Assembly (NCBI GenBank): GCA_021798415.1
Contig: JAJZGO010000100.1
Location: 1 to 5,674, forward strand
Direction: 5' to 3'
Length of the DNA stretch: 5,674 bases
Source: Thermoplasmata archaeon
GTDB taxonomy: Archaea; Thermoplasmatota; Thermoplasmata; Lutacidiplasmatales; UBA184
Part shown: positions 1 to 5,674 of the stretch, one piece after another
Layout: each line of letters starts with the position of its first letter
How positions within the stretch are numbered: the stretch's first letter is position 1
The notes under the pieces: generated by a model
What the model saw: only the letters and a program-made list of their open reading frames with translations
What the model was told of the DNA's origin: nothing
The model's database searches: none
Translations under genes and position numbers: made by a program

Positions 1-1534
1 CACGGTGCTCTTGCTCCAGGTGCCGCTCGCGCTCCTCTGGCGCGGGGCATGGCAGGCGTGGCCCACGGCGGTCCCCGACATCGCGTTTCTCGGGGTCTTC
101 CTCGCCGGCCCGGCGTTCTGGTTCCGTCACCTCACGCTCTACGGCGTCTCGCGCTCGAGCCACGCTCGAATGGTCGGGATCTCCCTCTTCCCCACGGCGC
201 TCTACCTGGTCGCGCTCTTCGCCGTCCGCGCGCCGACGTGGCCCGAGGTCCTGAGCGCTCTCGTGATCCTCGCCCTCGCCTTCGTCTACGCCCTCGCCCT
301 CGTCCGGGCGGCCGACCGACCGCTCCGGCGCGAGTTCCAGACGTCCGGGGTGGCCCTGATCCGCCCGCTGCTCGACCACGTCGGGAGCCGGGACCCCGAG
401 GCGACGCGGTCGCTCGAGGAGTTCTTCCTCCGGGCGGCGATCCCGGCGGACCTCTCGGTGCGGCTCCTGCGCTTCGAACGGGCGGGCCGGCCCCCGGTCA
501 CCCTCGCCCTGCCGACCGTCCACCCCGGACCGTTCGCGGCGCTCGGCGCGAGCGACCTCCCCCGAAAGCTCGCGGAAGGCCTTGGCCCGGCGTCGGGGAC
601 GGTCCTGGTCCCCCACACGCCCTCGGACCACGACCTCGACCTTCCGAGCGAGTCCGAAGTGGCCCGGGTCATCTCGGCGAGCCGGGACCTCTTCGCGTCG
701 CTCTCTTCCCCCGCGCCGTCCCGGGCGAGCCCCCTCGTCCGGCCGTACCCCGACAGCCTCGCCCGGGCCCAGGTCCTCGGCGACGCGGTGTTCGTCGCGG
801 TCTCCCAGGCGCCCGCACCGACCGACGACATCGCGTTCAGCGTCGCCGACCGCCTGGTGCGCGACCTGAGCGCCGACGGGGTCGCGAAGGTCGTGCTCGT
901 CGACGCCCACAACTCCTACATCGAAGGGAAGGGCGACATCGTCTACGGGACCCCGACCGCCGAGAAGATGATCCGGGACGCGAAGGCCGCCGTCCGGGCC
1001 GCGGCCGCCGCCGCCCGGGACGGACCCGTCGAGGTCGGGGCAGCGGTCCGTGACGGCTATTCGATCGGGGGGGACGGGATCGGTCCGCAGGGGATGCGCG
1101 CGGTCGCGATCCGCTCGGGGGGGACGACCACCGGGTACGTCCTGATCGACGGCAACAACCTCGTCGTCGGCCTGCGCGAACCGATCGTCCGCTCGCTCGA
1201 GTCGGTGGTCGACGTCGCCGAGGTGATGACGACCGACAACCACGTGGTCCACGAGGTCGACGGGGGGATCAACCCGGTCGGCGAGCGACGCTCGGTCGAC
1301 GCGCTCGCCCGCGACGCGCACGATGTCCTTGCGGCGGCGGTCGCGGACCTCGCTCCGGCCGAGGTCCGCTTCGGCGTCCGGGACGTCCCCTCGGTCAAGG
1401 TCCTTGGGCCAGGTCACACCGCACGCCTTTTGACCTCGCTCGGCGACACCCTGTCGATGTTCACGAACATGTTCCCGGCGACGCTCCTCCTCCTCCTGAC
1501 GAGCTCGCTCGTCGTGACGTTCGTGCTGCGCTAG
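1..1534 (+). CDS. DUF2070 family archaeal membrane protein, 5'-truncated by the window edge
   Basis: This is an integral membrane protein of unknown function in the archaeal DUF2070 family. The reading frame is open to the left edge, and the first possible start (GTG at 5) falls inside a hydrophobic run. Family members usually have several more N-terminal membrane segments, so I treat the gene as partial. Numbered from that GTG, the visible part has membrane segments near residues 24-40, 57-75 and 82-100, a soluble domain of about 380 residues, and one C-terminal membrane helix near 488-507. The soluble domain carries the family's recognisable blocks: TVHPGPF (171-177), HTPSDHDLDLPS (204-215), VDAHNS (299-304), DGNNLVVGLRE (382-392), TTDNHVVHE (409-417) and GGINPVG (420-426). 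The repeated His and Asp residues suggest metal binding, which is my inference. It is the first visible gene of the run and ends 8 bp before the next. Family assignment rests on remembered motifs. Confidence 0.82.
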   Translation, partial: TVLLLQVPLALLWRGAWQAWPTAVPDIAFLGVFLAGPAFWFRHLTLYGVSRSSHARMVGISLFPTALYLVALFAVRAPTWPEVLSALVILALAFVYALALVRAADRPLRREFQTSGVALIRPLLDHVGSRDPEATRSLEEFFLRAAIPADLSVRLLRFERAGRPPVTLALPTVHPGPFAALGASDLPRKLAEGLGPASGTVLVPHTPSDHDLDLPSESEVARVISASRDLFASLSSPAPSRASPLVRPYPDSLARAQVLGDAVFVAVSQAPAPTDDIAFSVADRLVRDLSADGVAKVVLVDAHNSYIEGKGDIVYGTPTAEKMIRDAKAAVRAAAAAARDGPVEVGAAVRDGYSIGGDGIGPQGMRAVAIRSGGTTTGYVLIDGNNLVVGLREPIVRSLESVVDVAEVMTTDNHVVHEVDGGINPVGERRSVDALARDAHDVLAAAVADLAPAEVRFGVRDVPSVKVLGPGHTARLLTSLGDTLSMFTNMFPATLLLLLTSSLVVTFVLR

Positions 1535-1540
1535 AGGAGG
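1534..1540 (+). promoter_or_regulatory. Shine-Dalgarno site for the M20 hydrolase gene
   Basis: GAGGAGG begins on the last base of the upstream TAG stop codon and precedes the ATG at 1543. The GGAGG core leaves only 2 bases before the start, while the first GAGG leaves 5. It supports the 1543 start over the in-frame ATG at 1591, which has no comparable site. Its overlap with the stop codon suggests reinitiation by ribosomes finishing the DUF2070 gene. Confidence 0.6.
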
Positions 1541-1542
1541 AG

Positions 1543-3174
1543 ATGTCGGCGGCGTCCTCCGACCGATCCCCCCGCGACCCTTCCTCCGCGATGGGAGACC
1601 CGAGCGCGCTAAGGCTCCTCACCCAGCTGGTCGCCATCGCTCCCACGAACCTCGAGGACCCGGCGCACGGCCGCTGGGAGAAGCCGAACTACCCGCGCGC
1701 GGCCGACGCGATCGTGGCCGCCGCACGCTCGGCCGGCCTCTCGACCCGGATCTACGACCCGCTCGTGGCGGGGGACCGTCCGGACGAGTGGCACGGGATC
1801 CCTCGCCCGAACGTCCTCGTCGACCTCGACGTCGGGGCGCGGGAGACGGTCCTCATCCTCGCGCATTACGACGTCGTGCCGGTCCCCGTCGAACAGCGCG
1901 CGCGGTGGAAGAGCCCCCCCCACACCCTGACGGCCCGGCGGGACGGTCGCCTCTACGCCCGCGGCGCCAACGACGACCTCGGCAGCGGGGTCGTGGGCGC
2001 CCTCACCGCGATGCGCCACCTCGCCGATGCGGACGACCTGGTCCGCAACGTGCGCCTGCTCGCCTGCTGCGACGAGGAGACGGGCGGCGAGGGGGGGATC
2101 GAGGCGATCCGGGCGCACGACGCTCGGCTCGCGGAGGGGGACCCCGCGCGGATCCTCACCGGCGACGTGGCGCTGATCCCGGACGGGAGCCCGGAGGCGA
2201 CCGGCGGGTCGAGCGGGATCGCCTTCCTCGAGGCGTCGACGGGGCGGACCGTTCCGCTCGCCGAGTCCGTCGCGTTCGGTGAATCGCTGGTCGACCTCCA
2301 CGCGACCGCGCGTTCCTGGCGCTCGGTCTACCGATCCCCGGACTGGCCGGACCGCAACGCCCCCGAGCCCGTGATCACGGGTCGAGCGACGGTCACGCAG
2401 TTCGACGTCACGGACGTCGCCATCCACCCGAGCCGGGTCGGCCTGCTCGTCGGCCACGCCGAGACGGACGCGGCGAACCAGATCGCGCGCGCCGTGACCC
2501 TCGTGTTCGGGGGTCCCGCCGTCGAACTGAACCACCTCACGGAGCGGCTGCGACCCCTGGTCGCGCCCCCGTTCCGCCTCGACCCCGCCGGCGCGAGTTC
2601 GGTCTCCGTCCCGCCGGGGACGCTCGCGCTCCAGGTGATCGGGACGGCGAGCCACGGGGGCTACCCGCACCGCGGGCACAACCCGGTGCCGGCGGCGCTC
2701 GAACTCCTCGCGGCCGCCTCGCGGAGCGGGCTCGTCGACCCGACCGCACCGGGCGCGGCGACGTTCACCGTCGACGTTCGCCTCATCCCCGAGATGGAGC
2801 TCGAGGACGGGCTCGCGCGCATCCTCACCGAGGCCCGCGGGAACGCCCGGCGGATCTCGCCGTCCGCGACGATCGTGGCGCCGCCCGCCCGCTGCCGTCC
2901 CGGCTACGCGATCCCCATCGACCACCCGGCGGTCGTGAAGCTCGAGCGGATCCTCCGGGCGACGTTCGGCGCCCACGGGGTCCGGGGCGAGTACGGCGGG
3001 ACCGACGCGAGCGCGCTCCGGGGGCTCAAGACGCCGAAAGGCGACCCGCTGCCCGCGCTCGTCTTCGGGAGCATGGACCCTTCGGCCAACATCCACGATG
3101 CCGAGGAGAGCGCGGACCCCCGGCTCATCGGAGGGGTGGTCGCGGCGATCGAGCAGTTCGTGCGGGAACCCTGA
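1543..3174 (+). CDS. M20-family zinc metallohydrolase (ArgE/DapE/peptidase-like)
   Basis: This is a probable cytoplasmic zinc-dependent amidohydrolase or peptidase of the M20 (ArgE/DapE/CPG2) superfamily, 543 aa; the substrate cannot be read from the sequence. The metal-site series is complete and in order: AHYD with H108 and D110, ARGANDDLGSG with bridging D144, CDEETGG with catalytic E178 and ligand E179, IPDG with D214, and NIHDAEE with H518. The block GTASHGGYPHRGHNPV (367-382) is the middle-domain motif with the dimer-interface histidine (H371). Canonical members have about 380-450 residues. The extra length lies between D214 and the H371 block, so the lid region is enlarged. The start at ATG 1543 has a strong but close Shine-Dalgarno site. 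M17 (1591) is the alternative, because typical family N-termini align from about residue 19. I see no signal peptide. It follows the DUF2070 gene by 8 bp and precedes carS by 11 bp. Succinyl-diaminopimelate desuccinylase, acetylornithine deacetylase and dipeptidase all remain possible. Confidence 0.9.
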   Translation: MSAASSDRSPRDPSSAMGDPSALRLLTQLVAIAPTNLEDPAHGRWEKPNYPRAADAIVAAARSAGLSTRIYDPLVAGDRPDEWHGIPRPNVLVDLDVGARETVLILAHYDVVPVPVEQRARWKSPPHTLTARRDGRLYARGANDDLGSGVVGALTAMRHLADADDLVRNVRLLACCDEETGGEGGIEAIRAHDARLAEGDPARILTGDVALIPDGSPEATGGSSGIAFLEASTGRTVPLAESVAFGESLVDLHATARSWRSVYRSPDWPDRNAPEPVITGRATVTQFDVTDVAIHPSRVGLLVGHAETDAANQIARAVTLVFGGPAVELNHLTERLRPLVAPPFRLDPAGASSVSVPPGTLALQVIGTASHGGYPHRGHNPVPAALELLAAASRSGLVDPTAPGAATFTVDVRLIPEMELEDGLARILTEARGNARRISPSATIVAPPARCRPGYAIPIDHPAVVKLERILRATFGAHGVRGEYGGTDASALRGLKTPKGDPLPALVFGSMDPSANIHDAEESADPRLIGGVVAAIEQFVREP

Positions 3175-3175
3175 C

Positions 3176-3180
3176 GGAGG
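3176..3180 (+). promoter_or_regulatory. Shine-Dalgarno site for carS
   Basis: GGAGG lies just after the TGA of the upstream gene, with a 5-base spacer to the GTG at 3186. It fixes the non-ATG start of carS and lies in an 11-bp intergenic gap, which leaves no room for a separate promoter. Confidence 0.7.
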
Positions 3181-3185
3181 GGCCG

Positions 3186-3764
3186 GTGCTCGACCCGCTC
3201 GTCGCGTCCGCGATCGCCGTCCTCTGGCTGCTCCTGCCGACCTACGTCGCGAACGCGTTCGCGACGCTGCCCCGCGGCCGCGGGCCCCCGATGGACTTCG
3301 GGCGCTCGTGGGCGAGGGACGGGCGCCGCATCTTCGGCCCGTCGAAGAGCTGGTCGGGGTTCCTCTTCGCCGGGTTCGCGGCGATGCCGATCTGCCTGCT
3401 CGAGGCGTGGCTGATCCTCATCGCGCCGCCGGACCTGAAGCTCGTGCCGGTCCTCGCTCCGACGGTTCTCGGCGCCGTCCCGCTCGCGGCGATCCTCACG
3501 TTCGGGGCGATGACCGGCGACGCGCTCGGCTCGTTCTTCAAGCGCAGGAGCGGCCTCGAGAGCGGGGCGCGCACGCTGCTCGTCGACCAGCTGCCGTTCG
3601 TCCTCGTGCCGATCGCGATCGGGCTCGTCGTCTACCCGTCGCTCTTCTTCGGAGTGTTCGGCGTCTGGCAAGCGGTCTTATGGCTGCTCATCTTCACGCT
3701 CGGCCTGCACGCGGCCTTCAACTGGGTCGGGTACTGGGCCGGCTTGAAGAAGGTGCCCTGGTGA
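3186..3764 (+). CDS. carS: CDP-archaeol synthase
   Basis: This membrane enzyme transfers CMP from CTP to 2,3-bis-O-geranylgeranylglyceryl phosphate. The product, CDP-archaeol, is the activated precursor of archaeal polar lipid head groups. The protein has 192 aa, the usual family size. It starts with a membrane segment (about 5-27) containing PTYVANAF, followed by the family block PPMDFGRSWARDGRRIFGPSKSWSGF (positions 34-59, key residues D37, G39, D45-G46-R47, G51, K54). Further membrane segments lie near 57-79, 86-107, 136-155 and 158-180. MTGDALGSFFKRRSG (109-123) is the Mg/CTP-site type motif, and DQLPFVL (134-140) is also typical of the family. The GTG start at 3186 is supported by GGAGG with a 5-base spacer. 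Its TGA overlaps the pyrE start (GTGA), suggesting translational coupling. PyrE leads to UMP and eventually to the CTP this enzyme uses. The identification is firm from motif order and topology. Confidence 0.93.
   Translation: MLDPLVASAIAVLWLLLPTYVANAFATLPRGRGPPMDFGRSWARDGRRIFGPSKSWSGFLFAGFAAMPICLLEAWLILIAPPDLKLVPVLAPTVLGAVPLAAILTFGAMTGDALGSFFKRRSGLESGARTLLVDQLPFVLVPIAIGLVVYPSLFFGVFGVWQAVLWLLIFTLGLHAAFNWVGYWAGLKKVPW
3751..3755 (+). promoter_or_regulatory. Shine-Dalgarno site for pyrE inside the end of carS
   Basis: AGGTG lies within the last codons of carS, 5 bases before the GTG at 3761. It can pair with the CACCT part of the archaeal 16S rRNA tail and supports the start that gives the 4-bp overlap. 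Confidence 0.5.
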
Positions 3765-4315
3765 ACGCAACGTCTCGGGCGCCCGGTCCCACCCGCGCCG
3801 AGGTCGTCGCGACGCTGCTCGACGCCGAGGCCGTGCGGTTCGGAGACTTCACGCTCGCATCGGGCGCGAAGAGCGATGTCTACGTGGACGTCAAGCGGGC
3901 GTGGACCGACCCCCAACGTCTCTCCCTCCTCGCCCGCGCGCTCGCCGCGCGCGTCGGGGAGGTCGACCGACTCGCGGGCATGGAGCTCGGCGCGGTCCCG
4001 CTCGTCGTCGCGACCGCGCTCCTCACCGGCCGCCGCTACGTCGTGCTGCGCAAGGCGGCGAAGGAACACGGTACGCGCCAGCCGTTCGAGGGGGAGATCC
4101 CGAAGGACGCGAACACCCTCCTGATCGAGGACGTCTCGACCACCGGCGGGAGCAGCGTGCGATCGGTCGAGATCGTGCGCGCGGCCGGCGGACGCGTCGA
4201 CCGGGCGCTCGTCGTCGTCGACCGCGAGCTCGGCGCCGTCGAGCGCCTCGCTTCCGTCGGCGTCCGCCTCGTGCCCCTCGTCACCCTCTCGGACCTGCGG
4301 GGCGCCCGTCGGTGA
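3761..4315 (+). CDS. pyrE: Orotate phosphoribosyltransferase
   Basis: This enzyme converts orotate and PRPP to orotidine 5'-phosphate and pyrophosphate, the fifth step of de novo pyrimidine synthesis in the cytoplasm. The product has 184 aa, within the normal PyrE range. FGDFTLASGAKSDVYVDVKR (28-46 region) is the N-terminal substrate-side block. RKAAKEHGTRQPFEGE (97-112) holds the catalytic-loop Lys and Arg residues that contact PRPP. LLIEDVSTTGGSS (120-132) is the PRPP-binding motif with the acidic pair E123-D124. The frame stays open upstream through carS and into the M20 gene, so a longest-ORF call would overextend it by about 220 residues. The GTG at 3761 is chosen because it overlaps the carS stop by 4 bp, has AGGTG at a 5-base spacing and gives the family's length. 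Its own TGA overlaps the endA start. Other type I phosphoribosyltransferases are possible but less likely, because the KEHG and ASGAKSDVYVD blocks point to PyrE. Confidence 0.92.
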   Translation: MNATSRAPGPTRAEVVATLLDAEAVRFGDFTLASGAKSDVYVDVKRAWTDPQRLSLLARALAARVGEVDRLAGMELGAVPLVVATALLTGRRYVVLRKAAKEHGTRQPFEGEIPKDANTLLIEDVSTTGGSSVRSVEIVRAAGGRVDRALVVVDRELGAVERLASVGVRLVPLVTLSDLRGARR

Positions 4316-5376
4316 GCGGCCTCCTCGACCGCGACGCGAGCGTGCGGGTCGACGACCCCGCGGAGGCGTCGTCGATCTACGCGAAGGGGTTCTTCGGCAC
4401 GCCGGCCTCGGGCGGGGGCCTGCGCCTCGACCCGTACGAGGCGGTCTACCTCTCGGAGATGGGCCGCGCCCAGGTCGCGTCCACGTCCGGGCGCCTCGTC
4501 GACTGGTCGACGGTCTTCCGGGCCGCGGTCCGCCACGACCGGGGGTTCCCGGTCCGCTACCTCGTCTACCGCGACCTGCGCCAGCGCGGCTACGTCGTCC
4601 GGGCGAGCCCGCCGCCGGTCGCCTTCGCCGTCCTCCCGCGCGGCGGAACGCTCCACAAGACGCCCTCCCGCTACTGGGTCGAAGCGCTCAGCGAGCGGGT
4701 CCCGTTCGACCTCGCCCGGCTCTTCGACCTCGCCGACCGCGCGCAGGGGGCGAAGAAGGTCCTCCTCCTCGGGCTGGTCGACGAGGAGTCGGACCTCACG
4801 TACTACCGGGTCCGCCGCCCGCTTCCGACGGGCGCGCTCGTCCCGCGGCCCCTGCCCGAGCCGACCGAGGGATGGCTCTACGAGGACCGCGTCACGGTGC
4901 ACGCCGCCGGGGCGGTCGCCGAGCTCGGGCGCGAGCTCGCCTACGGCAGCCGCGTCGGCGACCGGCTCGAGCTGAGCCTCCTCGAGGCCGCGTACCTCGT
5001 CGACACGGGGCAGCTCGTCCTTCGGGACGCGCGCAGCGGACGGAAGGTCACCCGACCGCAGCTCGAGCGTCGAGCCCGGCGCCTCGACCCCCGTTTCTTC
5101 GAGCGCCTGGCGGCGTACAGCGACCTTCGCGGCCGCCACCTCGTCGTCAAGACGGGGTTCAAGTACGGCGCCCACTTCCGCGCCTATCCGCGCAACCCGT
5201 CGAACGCCCACGCGCGCTACCTCGTTCAAGCGGTGCCGACCGGCCACGTGAGCGCTTGGCCCGAGGTCGCGGGCGGCGTGCGCGTCGCCCAGGGGGTCCG
5301 CAAGGAGTTCGTCGTCGCCGCCGTCGCCCCCGACGCCGGGGTCCGGTTCCTCTCGCTCGAGCGGATCCGTCCGTAG
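4312..5376 (+). CDS. endA: tRNA intron (splicing) endonuclease, two-repeat homodimer type
   Basis: This enzyme cuts introns out of precursor tRNAs at bulge-helix-bulge motifs, leaving 2',3'-cyclic phosphate and 5'-hydroxyl ends. The 354-aa protein has two tandem endonuclease units, the layout of the euryarchaeal alpha-2 enzymes. The C-terminal unit has an N-subdomain block (LELSLLEAAYLVDTGQL, 219-235) and a catalytic block FKYGAHFRAYPRNPSNAHARYLV (283-305). These give the triad Y292, H300 and K331, with His-to-Lys spacing of 31. The N-terminal unit (about 22-170) matches in pattern (LDPYEAVYLSEMG, RYLVYRDLRQRGYVV, DEESDLTYYRV). It has Leu and Pro where Tyr and His should be, so it is a structural repeat. 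The acidic DEESD (157-161) probably forms the loop that docks into the partner's basic pocket, as in known archaeal enzymes. The GTG at 4312 overlaps the pyrE stop and lacks a clear Shine-Dalgarno site, so coupled translation is likely. The frame is open back to 3901, but that extension runs through pyrE and is not coding. Confidence 0.93.
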   Translation: MSGLLDRDASVRVDDPAEASSIYAKGFFGTPASGGGLRLDPYEAVYLSEMGRAQVASTSGRLVDWSTVFRAAVRHDRGFPVRYLVYRDLRQRGYVVRASPPPVAFAVLPRGGTLHKTPSRYWVEALSERVPFDLARLFDLADRAQGAKKVLLLGLVDEESDLTYYRVRRPLPTGALVPRPLPEPTEGWLYEDRVTVHAAGAVAELGRELAYGSRVGDRLELSLLEAAYLVDTGQLVLRDARSGRKVTRPQLERRARRLDPRFFERLAAYSDLRGRHLVVKTGFKYGAHFRAYPRNPSNAHARYLVQAVPTGHVSAWPEVAGGVRVAQGVRKEFVVAAVAPDAGVRFLSLERIRP

Positions 5377-5439
5377 GCGAACCGGCGAGTCCCGGTCCCC
5401 CGCCCGATCGCGGCGTCGGGGCCGACGTCCCCCGGATCG
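5377..5439. other. 63-bp gap between convergent endA and trpA
   Basis: This is the only non-coding stretch of any length in the window. It lies between two stop codons on opposite strands, so it must contain the transcript ends of both operons or let them overlap. It has no T-rich tract on either strand, which is the usual archaeal termination signal. Apart from one short inverted repeat (5414-5427) I see nothing in it. Confidence 0.7.
5414..5427. repeat. Short GC-rich inverted repeat, possible hairpin
   Basis: CGTCGG and CCGACG flank a 2-base GG, giving a perfect 6-bp palindrome; a 5-bp stem with a GGGC loop is sterically more plausible. It sits between the convergent stop codons and could mark transcript ends. 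In DNA this GC-rich such repeats arise easily by chance, and no T tract follows on either side, so a terminator role is only a possibility. Confidence 0.3.
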
Positions 5440-5674
5440 CTAGCGCGGACGGGGCACGAGGGCGGCGAACCACTTCCCGACCGCCTCCGGGTCGGGGTCC
5501 CGGGCGATCGCTTCCTCGAGCGCGCTTCCGACGATGACGCCGTCGGCGCCGAAGCCGAGCGCCCGCTCGGCGGTCTCCCGGTCGCGGATCCCGAAGCCGA
5601 CGAGCACGGGGAGGTCGGGGGCGGCCCGGCGGGCCGCCCGTACGATCGGGGCCAAGTTGACGGCGGAGCCCGAC
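5440..5674 (-). CDS. trpA: Tryptophan synthase alpha chain, C-terminal end (partial)
   Basis: TrpA cleaves indole-3-glycerol phosphate to indole and glyceraldehyde 3-phosphate and passes the indole to TrpB, the last stage of tryptophan synthesis. Only the last 77 residues are in the window; the gene enters from the right edge on the - strand and stops at TAG (5442-5440). Two signature blocks of the (beta/alpha)8 barrel are present: LPVLVGFGIRDRETAERAL (visible residues 21-39) and ADGVIVGSALEEAI (43-56). The latter is the Gly-Ser phosphate-binding turn near the barrel's C-terminal end. The residue count from GFGI to the stop fits the family's C-terminus. A TTG at 5655 could be misread as a start, but the frame continues upstream to the edge and an N-terminal three-quarters is needed for a working barrel. 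Other phosphate-binding TIM barrels share a GSA-type turn, but the pair of blocks is specific to TrpA. Confidence 0.9.
   Translation of the reverse strand, partial: SGSAVNLAPIVRAARRAAPDLPVLVGFGIRDRETAERALGFGADGVIVGSALEEAIARDPDPEAVGKWFAALVPRPR

Noticed and set aside
49..1053. A 334-codon + strand frame inside the DUF2070 gene
   Set aside because: It encodes Arg/Pro/Gly-rich shadow sequence with no hydrophobic or domain pattern.
1067..1123. Two seven-G runs about 50 bp apart (1067-1073 and 1117-1123), considered as a G-quadruplex or frameshift site
   Set aside because: Both encode ordinary Gly-Gly pairs within a continuous frame and the loops between G tracts are too long for a standard quadruplex. 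Similar runs occur elsewhere (for example 2091-2097), as expected for this base composition.
1609..3096. A 495-codon open frame on the - strand opposite the M20 gene
   Set aside because: Its product is dominated by Arg, Gly, Pro, Asp and Glu with no domain pattern, while the + strand carries a complete set of M20 motifs. High GC leaves few stop codons in shadow frames.
3674..3684. Slightly AT-richer TCTTATGG stretch in carS as a possible internal TATA box for pyrE/endA
   Set aside because: It is too short, has no BRE-like purine element in front, and encodes conserved membrane residues of CarS.
3098..3760. Upstream extension of the pyrE frame through carS
   Set aside because: The extension translates to Arg/Pro/Ala-rich sequence without family features, and the GTG at 3761 gives a normal-sized PyrE with a ribosome-binding site.
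3901..4311. Upstream extension of the endA frame through pyrE
   Set aside because: It is Arg-rich filler read out of frame across well-supported pyrE; EndA similarity begins just after 4312.
4036..5247. A 403-codon open frame on the - strand opposite pyrE and endA
   Set aside because: It is low-complexity, has no recognisable motif, and both genes on the other strand are convincingly real.

Overview
The window is gene-dense, very GC-rich DNA (roughly 70% GC by eye) and looks archaeal. The best indications are a CDP-archaeol synthase (an enzyme of ether-lipid synthesis), a two-repeat tRNA-splicing endonuclease of the kind known from many Euryarchaeota, and a DUF2070 membrane protein, a family I know only from archaea. 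The proteins are arginine-rich and not strongly acidic, so a haloarchaeon is less likely. A high-GC member of the Thermoplasmatota or a related euryarchaeal lineage is my inference, not something the sequence proves.

Layout: five genes lie on the + strand in one tight run. They are the 3' part of a DUF2070 protein gene (1-1534), an M20-family zinc hydrolase (1543-3174), carS for CDP-archaeol synthase (3186-3764), pyrE for orotate phosphoribosyltransferase (3761-4315) and endA for the tRNA intron endonuclease (4312-5376). The gaps are 8 and 11 bp, followed by two successive 4-bp GTGA stop/start overlaps. This is the arrangement of one transcription unit whose promoter lies upstream of the window. 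Facing it on the - strand is the 3' end of trpA (tryptophan synthase alpha chain, 5440-5674), separated from endA by only 63 bp.

Function: the run joins membrane and lipid work (DUF2070, CarS), nucleotide synthesis (PyrE), RNA processing (EndA) and a probable amide or peptide hydrolase. The only direct metabolic link is that PyrE feeds the UMP-to-CTP route and CarS consumes CTP. The rest looks like a housekeeping cluster. I see no mobile element, CRISPR array, RNA gene or clear novel defence-type system. The least understood parts are the conserved His/Asp-rich soluble domain of the DUF2070 protein and the enlarged middle domain of the M20 hydrolase.
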